A stretch of 64,000 nt of DNA from Pectobacterium fontis (lineage in GTDB: Bacteria; Pseudomonadota; Gammaproteobacteria; Enterobacterales; Enterobacteriaceae). A program made the translations under genes and the position numbers. The notes below the pieces were generated by a model, which saw nothing but the letters and a program-made list of their open reading frames with translations, had not been told where the DNA came from and did not search any database. Positions 53,298-61,070 of this stretch are shown here, in pieces. How positions within the stretch are numbered: position 1 is the stretch's first letter; every line of letters starts with the position of its first letter. Location: NCBI RefSeq assembly GCF_000803215.1, contig NZ_JSXC01000037.1, positions 16,964 to 80,963 on the forward strand, given 5' to 3'.

Positions 53298-53487
53298 GGC
53301 GTGTACTCCGCAGCGGCAGACGGCCAGCAAACGACAGCACATAGTCACGCGCCAGCAAACGGCGGGCGCTGATTTCATCCGGGGCGATAACGGCTTCACG
53401 GTGCGGCAAGGCGCGTAATTCAGCGCGGCGCACGGCCAGAAACAGAAAGGTAAATTGCGGGTGTGACGGGGTGGGGGTCGTAGCCAT
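53290..53487 (-). CDS. Kil / Icd-like cell division inhibitor
   Basis: 65 residues, the size of P4 Kil. Motifs FLFLAVRRAELRALPHREAV and DYVLSFAGRLPL are recognised in P4-type kil and Icd-like division inhibitors, typically annotated so in satellite genomes. Preceded by the immunity leader. In P4 its expression is controlled by the CI RNA. Confidence 0.75.
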   Translation of the reverse strand: MATTPTPSHPQFTFLFLAVRRAELRALPHREAVIAPDEISARRLLARDYVLSFAGRLPLRSTRHV

Positions 53488-53785
53488 GTGGCAGTCTCCG
53501 TTGAGTAGCTAAGATAGCTACCACCAGAAACGCCAATTTCAAGGGTGGTAGCCCAGACGGGGTTGGCGTAACCGGCCTCAACGAACACCGGCCAGCCCGA
53601 AGGCTGCCCCGCCTGAGCCACCATTGTTTGGATGCAATAACGGCTAAAAAGCTGCCGCACATTATGCAGGTGTGCTAAGGCTGCGACGTAAAAAAAGACG
53701 CATGGCGCGTCTGGTGTCGCCGTTGAGTTGTTCAGGACGCCAATCCCGGCTACCGATTTTGCGGCAGCGACAAAACTATAACGCC
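53488..53785 (-). ncRNA. P4-type immunity leader (possible CI RNA)
   Basis: Leftward leader before kil. It contains a terminator (53690-53711) and a UUCG tetraloop hairpin with CAGCC / GGCUG stem (53593-53606). In P4 a short untranslated RNA, CI, processed from this leader, gives immunity through base pairing. The position is right; the exact RNA ends cannot be read. A frame through this region is often annotated as an 'ash' protein. Confidence 0.45.
53690..53711 (-). terminator. Terminator in the immunity leader
   Basis: GACGC / GCGTC stem with a five-base loop and seven T on the minus strand. Confidence 0.65.
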
Positions 53786-53811
53786 AAAAAGCCCCGGCAG
53801 GCAAGCCGGGG
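53786..53811 (-). terminator. Terminator downstream of the vis operon
   Basis: CCCCGGC / GCCGGGG stem and five T. Separates the vis operon from the immunity leader. Confidence 0.75.
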
Positions 53812-53842
53812 AAACGGATAAATTGCGCAGTCATGAACAGCC

Positions 53843-54067
53843 TCAGCAATTGGTCAGCGCATCACCGGCACGGGATGCGCAGTAACGCCGGGGAGAATCA
53901 GAGGCGGCGGGCGTCGGTGCAATGCTCAGCAGCAACGCGCCGAAACGCTGTTCACGGGCGGCAATGGTGGCCGGGTTACGAATAGCAGGCAGCAGTTGGT
54001 CGCACAGGCTGAGGGCTTCCCGTTCATCGAGTGTGACTGACTGCCCGGCGATAGTGAATGTGATCAT
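53843..54067 (-). CDS. Small satellite protein after vis
   Basis: 74 residues, start by ATGA overlap with the vis stop. Start MITFTIAGQSVTLDEREALSL, with a helical region rich in Ala. No family recognised. Co-transcribed with vis, and followed by a terminator. Confidence 0.55.
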   Translation of the reverse strand: MITFTIAGQSVTLDEREALSLCDQLLPAIRNPATIAAREQRFGALLLSIAPTPAASDSPRRYCASRAGDALTNC

Positions 54068-54324
54068 GCGTGGTTCTCCTGTTGACGGGCGGCGATACGC
54101 TCGGCCACCCAGTGATGAATTTCGGACTCAACCCAAGCGACGTTCTTCCCACCCAGCGACACACGGGCGGGAAAAGCCTTGCGGCTACTCAGTTCGTACA
54201 GCGTCGAGCGGGAAATGCCGGTGACGTGCAACACTTCCGGCAGGCGCATTAAGCGCTCTCTGACCGGATGCGGTGACATCGGGGGCATAGCAGGAATGGG
54301 GGTTGGGGGTGTGGCTGACAACAT
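54064..54324 (-). CDS. AlpA/Vis-like excisionase-regulator
   Basis: 86 residues (P4 Vis has 88). AlpA family MerR-like HTH: RLMRLPEVLHVTGISRSTLYELSSRKAFP...VAWVESEIHHWVAERI. In P4, Vis is an excision factor and regulator. GAGG nine bases before the ATG. First gene of its leftward operon. Confidence 0.85.
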   Translation of the reverse strand: MLSATPPTPIPAMPPMSPHPVRERLMRLPEVLHVTGISRSTLYELSSRKAFPARVSLGGKNVAWVESEIHHWVAERIAARQQENHA

Positions 54325-54617
54325 GTGGCGCTACCTCGTTAATGTCCGCCCGGCTCTGGCCGGATGGCGCTGGATTTCTCTGGTAGCTCGCTATTATGTG
54401 AATATTTTCGGAGACCGCAACAAGGGGAAGTTGTGCCATACGCCAGCAAAATGGCCTAAAAATCAACCAATTCAATATTTCTGTTATACCGTGTTCTACC
54501 CTGATGCAACCACGTGCAATGACGTACATTTCTAATAATTTATTCTTTTATTTCCCCATTCATTTAGAGATAAAAGTTCTAAAAAAATCGCTCGCCAGAA
54601 AAAAGCTCAAAAAACCG
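54325..54617. other. Non-coding segment between vis and ori
   Basis: About 290 bases with no convincing gene. It must hold the vis promoter (leftward). No repeat or hairpin stood out. Confidence 0.4.
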
Positions 54618-54720
54618 GGTGAACAGTGTGAACACTCGGTGAAGAGTTTTTTATCAACTCTTCACCCATTTATTTATTGATTTATCTATTCTTTTTTCTC
54701 AGGTGAAGAGTAGTGAATAG
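54618..54720. other. P4-type replication origin (iterons)
   Basis: Iterons GGTGAACAG (54618), GTGAACACT (54628), GGTGAAGAG (54638), inverted GGTGAAGAG (54658-54666), GGTGAAGAG (54702) and AGTGAATAG (54712) around an AT-rich stretch. P4 alpha binds GGTGAACAG-type iterons at ori and crr. The crr repeats at 49.2 and 49.8 kb share the word. Confidence 0.8.
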
Positions 54721-54775
54721 TTTTATAAAATAGTTAGTTCCCAATTAGGGAAGCGGTCTGCGATAGAGATTGTTT

Positions 54776-54832
54776 TGTGTGGGAAGTGACACAACCGGCT
54801 CAGATAGCGGGAGTTGTGTGGTGAATTGCACA
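54776..54832 (+). promoter_or_regulatory. Psid-like promoter with two Delta/Ogr sites
   Basis: TGT-N12-ACA, the P2/P4 activator site, occurs twice: 54776-54793 and 54815-54832, 39 bases apart. P4 late promoters carry such a pair, at about -55 and -18. Expression of sid-delta would therefore depend on Delta or on a helper's Ogr. Confidence 0.8.
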
Positions 54833-54866
54833 ATAGCCACCAGATAACCCAAACAGGACAACGGCC

Positions 54867-55598
54867 ATGGCTAAAACTTCCGCTTCAATACTGAATGAAC
54901 GTATCACCAAACAACGTAACTACTACAACAATGCTAAGGCCGCCTATCAGAAAGATAACTGTGCTTTACAGAACGTGATCAGCGCGATTGAAAATGCCCA
55001 AAAGCAGCAGCGTGTGGAGCAGGAGAAAAGCCAGTTACTGGAAAATGACTGGCGGCAGCGCTTCCGTGATGCAGGCGGCCAGATGTCAGACGATTTGAAG
55101 TCACTCCATTTACAACAGGTATCACACAAAGAGCTGGCGAAAGAGTATGACGGTCTGGTGGCCTCGTTAGAGTTGGATAAAGAGCAAGCTGAATTGTCCG
55201 CTGCCAAAAGCGGACTGGATTATCAAAATGCCCACCGCTCCCTGATGCGTAGTTATGCCGCTTACGAGCTGGAAAAAACGATGGAAATGGTAGAGCCGCT
55301 TATCAGGAGCATGGCTTTACGGCTTCATGCACTTTCCCTGCAATCACACGACGAGCAGATCTATGACCATGTGAACTTCACCACTAGCGCGCACCAGGCC
55401 GTGAGTCAGGAAGTTATTCAGCAACTTGTCACCCGTATGGATAACTACCGTTTTGACATGAAAGAAGAAGCACTATTGCAGGAAATCGGCCTGTATAGCC
55501 CAACCCTACCGAATATCAGTGAAGCCTTGTTGACCAGTCCAATCAAACGGATGCAAAAAGGTCAGGCGCTACGCAAAGAACGGGAGAAAGCGAAATGA
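54867..55598 (+). CDS. sid: Sid-like capsid size determination protein
   Basis: 243 residues (P4 Sid 244). The segment NDWRQRFRDAGGQMSDDLK followed by HKELAKEYDGL and AYELEKTM parallels P4 Sid (DWRTAFRAAGG...SDELK...REL..EYDNL...EHELEHAL). Sid is the external scaffold that makes the helper build small capsids. First gene of the delta-activated operon. Confidence 0.8.
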   Translation: MAKTSASILNERITKQRNYYNNAKAAYQKDNCALQNVISAIENAQKQQRVEQEKSQLLENDWRQRFRDAGGQMSDDLKSLHLQQVSHKELAKEYDGLVASLELDKEQAELSAAKSGLDYQNAHRSLMRSYAAYELEKTMEMVEPLIRSMALRLHALSLQSHDEQIYDHVNFTTSAHQAVSQEVIQQLVTRMDNYRFDMKEEALLQEIGLYSPTLPNISEALLTSPIKRMQKGQALRKEREKAK

Positions 55599-55843
55599 TG
55601 TCTTGCCCGTTCTGCGGCCATGCTGCGCATACTCGGACTAGCAAAATTTTTTCGAATAATGTGAAACGGCGTTATCACCAGTGCCGGAATATTGAATGCT
55701 CTGCAACATTCCGCACAATGGAATCGATAGAGGAAATTATTCAGCCATCACACCGAAGAGATCTGCCGGTGCCAGATATTCCGTTATCACCGATCATGCA
55801 GAAAAAATATAAGGATTACCCGGCCTCAGCCCAACATAATTAG
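55595..55843 (+). CDS. Ogr/Delta-type late gene activator
   Basis: 82 residues. CPFCGHAAHTRTS...RYHQCRNIECSATF is the zinc-binding core of Ogr/Delta. P4 Delta has two such domains (166 residues); this one has a single domain as in P2 Ogr. It should activate the Psid-like promoter upstream and possibly helper late promoters. ATGATG overlap with sid. Confidence 0.88.
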   Translation: MMSCPFCGHAAHTRTSKIFSNNVKRRYHQCRNIECSATFRTMESIEEIIQPSHRRDLPVPDIPLSPIMQKKYKDYPASAQHN

Positions 55844-55885
55844 TTAGTCAGGTTATAATTTCATTGTCGTTAATATCAGGACGTC

Positions 55886-55909
55886 GCCCGCCATTGCGCG
55901 GGCTTTTTT
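55886..55909 (+). terminator. Terminator after delta
   Basis: GCCCGC / GCGGGC stem, six-base loop, then six T. Confidence 0.85.
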
Positions 55910-56069
55910 GCGAGCTTTTTTCTCTGGCTAGCGATTTTTTGACCGTGCATGCATACGGTGCATGGAATTGCATGCAATACTTACCCCCGAATCTGCCCTA
56001 CAGCGCCAGTACTGGCACGGCCTGAGCGCCTCCATGCAACTGCATGAAAAGCGCTACATAAAGCGGGCA

Positions 56070-56088
56070 GGCGTGGCGGGGGTAGCAT
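56070..56088 (+). other. cos site, P2/186 type
   Basis: GGCGTGGCGGGGGTAGCAT differs at two bases from the phage 186 cohesive end (GGCGTGGCGGGGAAAGCAT, from memory) and resembles that of P2. Flanks (GCGCTACATAAAGCG before, TGCGCGCT after) also fit. It lies where P4 has cos, after the late genes. Confidence 0.75.
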
Positions 56089-56103
56089 TGCGCGCTAGGG
56101 GCT

Positions 56104-58354
56104 TTAATCTTCCGCACCTAATAAAATTGGACCTTCGTAAAATTTTCCTGTGCGATAATTTACTTCAAAATAGCTATATAGCCTCTGTGGGTGATCGTTA
56201 AATAGCTCATCTTTGGTAATTATGAATACTGGGATAGATAAGTTTTTTTTAGTTATATATTCTTTTATTTCAATTATCTTTTCGTCTGAATAAGTTAGTA
56301 AGCAAGATAGAATTATGAAATCACTGCCGATAATTTGTGCAGTATTGATTAGTTCATCTATCTGTCTTTTAGTAAATGAACTATTTGATTTGCATTCACA
56401 TAATCCTAATTTTTTCCCTATTTTTATGAAAAGGTCTATGTCTGATATTAATTCACCGTTTTTAAAAATTTCATAATTTGATTCGTAATTAAAATGACTA
56501 TATTTTTGCTTATGAATATGATTTATTAGGAGTGCAGTAGATAGTTGGCCTTGATCAATTGCTCGGCTTACTAATTGATTTAGTTTGTAATGATCGCTTT
56601 GTATTTTCCCTTCAATGAATACAGGTATTTTCACTGAATTTCCGCAATCTACGCAATAATTATCTCGTTGAAATGACTCCAGAGAAAACCAAAGAATTGC
56701 AGAGCAGTGGTTACATTTGAAATTTTTCCCGCGTAGCAATATTTTTTTATCACAAAGTGTCTGGAGGTTTGGTGAGAATTTTTCAAATTCATTCTTATTG
56801 AACTGTAGTTTGCTAATTATAGTTTCCATTGTCACTACAGTTGGTGTGAATGATATTTCACCTCTTTCTTTTAATGTTCCAAGATATGCTATTAAATCAT
56901 CATTGGATGATATTTTTTCAAGTTCTGGCAGGGCTTTTTTTATTAATTGTTTGGTTCTGGTATGTGGTGTCAGAGATATAAGAAGATTAAATGTTTTCTC
57001 ATTACACAATAAATAAGCATTATCCATTCCACCAATAATGTTTATTAATTGTTCGAGTATATATGTTTTAGGTGTTTCTTCAATAATTAAGTCAAAATGT
57101 GCAAAGTGATGTTTCAGTAATTCTTTAAATAATGGTAGTTTAAAAGACTGTGTGACTCCCGACGTCTGATAGGGGGTAAAATGTGAGAAATATACAGAAA
57201 GCCCCAATTTAGATAGGCGTGTGAAGTATTCAGGAAATGCTGATTGATCAATTAATTTATCACTAAAGTGATGGCCGAGAAAATATTTTTCAGGGTATAG
57301 AAATTCAGATGGACCTCTTATTTCAAATACATAGCCGCCTCCGAATCCAATATCAGAAAACGTTTTCTCATTCGGATGGGTTAGTAGTTTTTCTTGAGAG
57401 TTTGTTGTAATATATTGATCGTGCTCAAAGTTAATCCACCTTTCAGTGCCACCATGGAAATAATATTTATCTGCTACAATGTGTTCATTATCAGGATAGA
57501 TATTTGATATGTATTTTCTATCTTCTTCATTTGAAATAACTATTGTTACGTCTTTAGTGATCGTTTTTCTATTTTTCTCTGAAACATCTATAGGAATCCA
57601 TGCAAGTTGCGATGAATTATAAATGCATCTTATATTCCAAAAATATAATATGAAATCTAAATTTTATTTTTTTTGAAATAAATGCATATTTTTTTCCTTT
57701 TTCATGAAAGAAATTTTTAGGGTTGTAATTGATATCAAAAATACTAGAAGAGCTACTATATGCAGAACCTATACTATTAGTTAGGTTATGGTATTTTATA
57801 TCATTATCGAAAAGGATTTTATAAATATCAGGCAATTCATCAACACAGGATACGATAACTTCTTGGAAAATTGATGGCATACTTTTCAATTGAACAAGGT
57901 TTTTTTTGTTTAGTACTCCATAATTCAAAACCAAAAATAATGATTCTGGAGTAGGTTCAAGTTTTGAGTGTGAAAAAACTTTTTTTGGGATTAACGTAGG
58001 GTCTTTAGACGCCAGATAAGGTGTTCCTGTGAAGGTGAATATTGGTGAGCCGAATTTATTTAAATTATAATTAGAGGATTTTGAATTGTATGTGGTGGTG
58101 TTAAAATGTTCAGATAAATCTAAGTCATTCAGTATGGAATAATTAAGAATGACGTCTGGGTCGTAACGATTTACAAACTCTTTGGTGTTTTGTGAAAATA
58201 ATTTATCATTAGTGGGAAGAATTAAGTTTATAACGCCATCAATTTCAATCATTAGATGGTTGAAAATATCGTAAAAGGTTTTTATATCGTTCTCGTCGAT
58301 AATGAAAACTTTGCGGACTGGCCTGATTTTTGTAGTTACGAAGGAATCAAACAT
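56104..58354 (-). pseudogene. PD-(D/E)xK nuclease-like cargo protein, one frameshift
   Basis: Two frames are joined by a one-base change near 57662-57666: a 245-codon piece (58354 to about 57665) and a piece open to 56104; removing one A from a run of four restores a single 749-residue protein. The C-terminal region has a zinc ribbon (CNHC...CVDC) and a PD-(D/E)xK core: Asp in ISDIDLFIKI and GLCECKS (Glu, Lys), followed by SDFIILSC. The N-terminal domain is unidentified. Low GC, starts 7 bases after int, in the P4 cos-int hotspot where satellites carry antiviral genes. The frameshift could be real, a sequencing error or translational. Confidence 0.75.
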
Positions 58355-58360
58355 ACATAA

Positions 58361-59584
58361 TTAATCCTTGTTAGGTATAATCTTTAGGTTAACAAGAGGA
58401 ATATTAACTTTATCTCCCCACCAACTCATTAACTCAACTCTTTGTATTAAATAAGTCGAACGATTATAAGCTCTCCGAACTTCATTTTTATCGCAATGCG
58501 CTAACGCCGCTTCGATCACATCAGGGTTAAAGCCAGCTTCATTCATGGCGGTGCTGGCTATTGAGCGTAATCCATGTGCGACCAGTTTGCCACCGTAGCC
58601 GATGCGTTTTAATGCGGCGTTGGCGGTCTGGCTGTTCATGGGTTTTTTAGGATCGTTACGGCTGGGGAATACGTGTTCGCGGTTGCCGCTGATAGGGCGC
58701 ATGATGTCGAGTAGTTCCAGTGCTTGATTGGAGAGCGGCACAATATGATCGCGCTTGGCTTTCATTCGTTCAGCCGGAATACTCCACGTTCTTTTCTCTA
58801 TATCGATCTCAGCCCATGCCGTGGCTGAGGCTTCTGCTCGGCGAATCAGTGTCAATAGCTGCCATTCTAATAAGCAGCGGGTCGGAATGGACAGATTAGA
58901 CATAGCAATGGTGCGCATCAGTTTGGGGAGTTCTTCTGGCCGGATAGTCGGCATATGCTGCTTTTTAGGGCGCTCAAAGGCCATACCAATGCCAGAGGCG
59001 GGGTTAGCGTCAATCAGCCCCGTGTTTACCGCATAAACCATGATTTCATTGATACGCTGTACCAAGCGTCTGACGGTTTCTAGTGCGCCACGGGCTTTAA
59101 TTGGCTCTAGCGCCTGTATCAACGTGCGGGCTTTGATTTCCTGTACCGGGATGTTCTCAATTGCCGGGAGCACGTCTTTTTCCAGCGATCGCCAAATGTC
59201 TTTAGCGTGATCGGCGCTGACATTCGTCTGTTTCAACGTGAACCAGTTACGCGCCACATTGATGAAGACGCTTTCTACCGCGATTTGCGCTTCTTCGACT
59301 TCTTTAGCCACTTTTTCCTGTGGATCGATACCTTTGGCTAACAAAGAGAGTTTTTCGTCTCTCATTGCGCGGGCGTCGGCTAGTGATAACGCTGGGTAAG
59401 CGCCAACCCCGATCATGGTGCGCTGGCCGGTTGTTGGTTTCTGGTAACGGAACCGCCACAGCTTTTTCCCGGTAGTTTTGACTAATAGAAATAACCCGTT
59501 GCCGTCATGCAACGTCAGATCTTTGTCTGCCGCTTTGGCCTTTTGTACTTCAGTGTGGGTGAGGGGGCGGGTTGTCCGTGCCAT
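58361..59584 (-). CDS. int: P4-type integrase (tyrosine recombinase)
   Basis: 407 residues from ATG at 59584 (AAGGA seven bases upstream). DUF4102-like N-terminal arm-binding domain (LTLHDGNGLFLLVKTTGKKLWRF), core-binding domain, catalytic Arg249 (LIRRAEA), Lys near MKAKRD, His337-x-x-Arg340 (HGLR), His363, Tyr373 (AYNRSTY). The gene points away from the att core at 59730; arm repeats cover its promoter. Confidence 0.93.
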   Translation of the reverse strand: MARTTRPLTHTEVQKAKAADKDLTLHDGNGLFLLVKTTGKKLWRFRYQKPTTGQRTMIGVGAYPALSLADARAMRDEKLSLLAKGIDPQEKVAKEVEEAQIAVESVFINVARNWFTLKQTNVSADHAKDIWRSLEKDVLPAIENIPVQEIKARTLIQALEPIKARGALETVRRLVQRINEIMVYAVNTGLIDANPASGIGMAFERPKKQHMPTIRPEELPKLMRTIAMSNLSIPTRCLLEWQLLTLIRRAEASATAWAEIDIEKRTWSIPAERMKAKRDHIVPLSNQALELLDIMRPISGNREHVFPSRNDPKKPMNSQTANAALKRIGYGGKLVAHGLRSIASTAMNEAGFNPDVIEAALAHCDKNEVRRAYNRSTYLIQRVELMSWWGDKVNIPLVNLKIIPNKD

Positions 59585-59601
59585 GAGGGAATCCTTTGTC
59601 A

Positions 59602-59670
59602 TTGGTATACACATGCAATTGGTATACGCCTTTTGGTATATATCCTACCGTATACCAATTCGTATACCAA
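59602..59670. repeat. Integrase arm-type repeats and int promoter region
   Basis: TTGGTATAC at 59602-59610 and 59619-59627, a shorter TTGGTATA at 59633-59640, and inverted GTATACCAA at 59650-59658 and 59662-59670. The same words occur at the left end (47536). Overlap with the int upstream region suggests integrase represses its own promoter. Confidence 0.75.
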
Positions 59671-59729
59671 TAATCTCTGGATTCAGGCGAATAACGTCGG
59701 ACAATTATGGACACAAAAAAGCCCGCAGG

Positions 59730-59739
59730 GCTGGGGGAA
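59730..59739. other. Candidate attR core (GCTGGGGGAA)
   Basis: Second copy of the ten-base sequence at the truncated VOC gene. Beyond it the sequence is not VOC coding, so either another element follows or the rest of the gene is lost. Confidence 0.5.
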
Positions 59740-59886
59740 ATTGAACTTTAGTCATAAGTATATGTTTTAATTTATTTTAAACTGTTGTTATTTTTGTTCA
59801 TATAACTAAACGTATAACTAAAACAAAAAGTCACTCTGAAAAATAGTCTGCATATGGCGATAGAGTCTCGTTTGATACGCCGATTT

Positions 59887-60246
59887 TTAGCGCTGGGTGC
59901 TCTGTGCATTTAATTTTGCTTTACGACGCTCCAACGCCATCATTTTGCGTGTGTGCTGCCATAAAATCCCATCGAGCAACATAAACTCACGCCATTCGGC
60001 TGTACCCAAAGAAAGAGATCTGTGCATCAACTCGCCGACACGTTCAGCAAGAAGCAGGTTTCTTACTCGTAGCAATTGCAACGGCGTGAATCGCCCATCA
60101 TCACCCGCCAAAGGAAAGAATGCCTGGCGGCTACGTTCCCCATGTTTCACCGCATTGGTGTTACCAACGGGAGCACCTGCACCGGTACGTTTTCCTCCCC
60201 AACCGGACGATCTTGATTGTTGGTTGTGTTTTTTGTTGTCTTTCAT
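59887..60246 (-). CDS. Hypothetical protein, GGKR-GAG-type N-terminus
   Basis: 119 residues. SGWGGKRTGAGAPVGNTNAVKHGERS is a flexible basic start found in phage terminase-like and HTH proteins; the rest is helical. No clear ribosome site. Function unknown; may belong to the same accessory unit as the toxin-antitoxin pair. Confidence 0.55.
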   Translation of the reverse strand: MKDNKKHNQQSRSSGWGGKRTGAGAPVGNTNAVKHGERSRQAFFPLAGDDGRFTPLQLLRVRNLLLAERVGELMHRSLSLGTAEWREFMLLDGILWQHTRKMMALERRKAKLNAQSTQR

Positions 60247-60264
60247 GGTTGTGTGAGGGCTTTA

Positions 60265-60552
60265 CTAGCGTAATCTTTTTATTGCATCGTCATATGCTTC
60301 GGAGCGCTCACGTTTGCCAACTGACACAACAAAAACCACCACTTTTTCATCTTGAACCTGATAAACCAACCGATAACCGGCAGAGCGCAGCTTTATTTTG
60401 TAGCAGTCCGGCATACTCCGTAATTTGTTGGCTTCGATACGTGGGGCATCCAGAATGTCGGCCAGTTTCTTTTTGAATTGATTACGAATAGTCTCGCCCA
60501 GCTTGCGCCATTCCTTTAGTGCGCGTTCGTCAAAATCCAGAAAGTACGACAT
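60265..60552 (-). CDS. relE: RelE/StbE-type toxin
   Basis: 95 residues. YFLDFDERALKEWRKLGETIRNQFKKKLADIL...YKIKLRSAGYRLVYQV...FVVSVGKRERSEAY is a complete RelE mRNA-interferase sequence with the C-terminal K-R-E-R motif. One base overlap with the antitoxin. Confidence 0.9.
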   Translation of the reverse strand: MSYFLDFDERALKEWRKLGETIRNQFKKKLADILDAPRIEANKLRSMPDCYKIKLRSAGYRLVYQVQDEKVVVFVVSVGKRERSEAYDDAIKRLR

Positions 60553-60791
60553 TAAAGATCATCCAGTGTCACGCGTACTGGTTTGGGGTTACGAAGACGC
60601 TCACGAACAATTTCAATCAATTCAGCATCTTCATCACTAAGTAATGCTTGCTTAAAGGGAAGTCGTTCATTTTCAGCAATGTATTCCAGTGTAAGACGCA
60701 ATGCTTCTGAAGGCGTAACTCCCAATTTTTCGAGTGCGGCGTAGGAACGCGTTTTAAGATCATCATCGATACGGAGGTTAATGCTGCCCAT
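60552..60791 (-). CDS. relB: RelB/DinJ-type antitoxin
   Basis: 79 residues from ATG at 60791 (AGG eight bases upstream). Ribbon-helix-helix N-terminus (GSINLRIDDDLKTRSYAALEKLGVTPSEALRLTL). Represses its promoter. Direct repeats TTACTTAG (60822 region and 60843 region) in the upstream segment are candidate operator parts. Confidence 0.88.
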   Translation of the reverse strand: MGSINLRIDDDLKTRSYAALEKLGVTPSEALRLTLEYIAENERLPFKQALLSDEDAELIEIVRERLRNPKPVRVTLDDL

Positions 60792-60800
60792 AGGTCTCAC

Positions 60801-61070
60801 CTTTGTAATTACGTTTGTCTTTACTTAGTATCACTCTTTTCTTACTTAGGGGCAAGACTACACATACTTTTTTAAAGGTAGAAAGCACCTTCCCTTTCGA
60901 GGGAGTAAAGATGTCTGTACTAGCAACTGGTATCAATTTTTATTAAGAGCTTATGAAGTGCGACAATGATTATTTTTTAATACTCATTACATTTTAAATA
61001 AACTTCATGAAATATAATAATGAAATTTACATAACAAAGAGATGAATATATATTATTTTTTTTTTGTTAT
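60801..61070. other. AT-rich intergenic region
   Basis: 270 bases without a gene, with the relBE promoter at its left and the end of the HEPN gene at its right. No terminator-like hairpin with a clean T run was found on the minus strand. Confidence 0.4.

Larger units (their letters stand above)
47468..59739. mobile_element. P4-like phage satellite with cargo
   Basis: Order from left to right: att core (47468), arm repeats (47536), AbiE, crr repeats (49219 and 49755) with antitoxin, BrnTA, alpha pseudogene, kil, vis, ori iterons (54618), delta-site promoter, sid, delta, cos (56070), nuclease-like cargo, P4-type integrase (59584-58361), arm repeats (59602-59670), att core (59730). This is the order of integrated P4. 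psu is missing and alpha is frameshifted, so independent replication is probably lost, while cos and sid-delta look usable by a P2-like helper. Confidence 0.88.

Noticed and set aside
53085..53849. Long minus-strand frame that could be annotated as an 'ash' family protein
   Set aside because: Its N-terminal part overlies the P4 immunity leader with two terminator-like hairpins; only the last 70 codons (start 53297) look like a gene. The ash reading cannot be excluded.
54867..55598. Calling this gene psu
   Set aside because: Length (243) and the DWR..FR.AGG..SD.LK pattern fit P4 Sid (244), not Psu (190); position directly after the delta-site promoter also fits sid.
55962..56201. Plus-strand ORF MELHAILTPESALQ...
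   Set aside because: It runs through the cos sequence and into the antisense cargo gene; no ribosome site. The conserved bases are better explained by cos.
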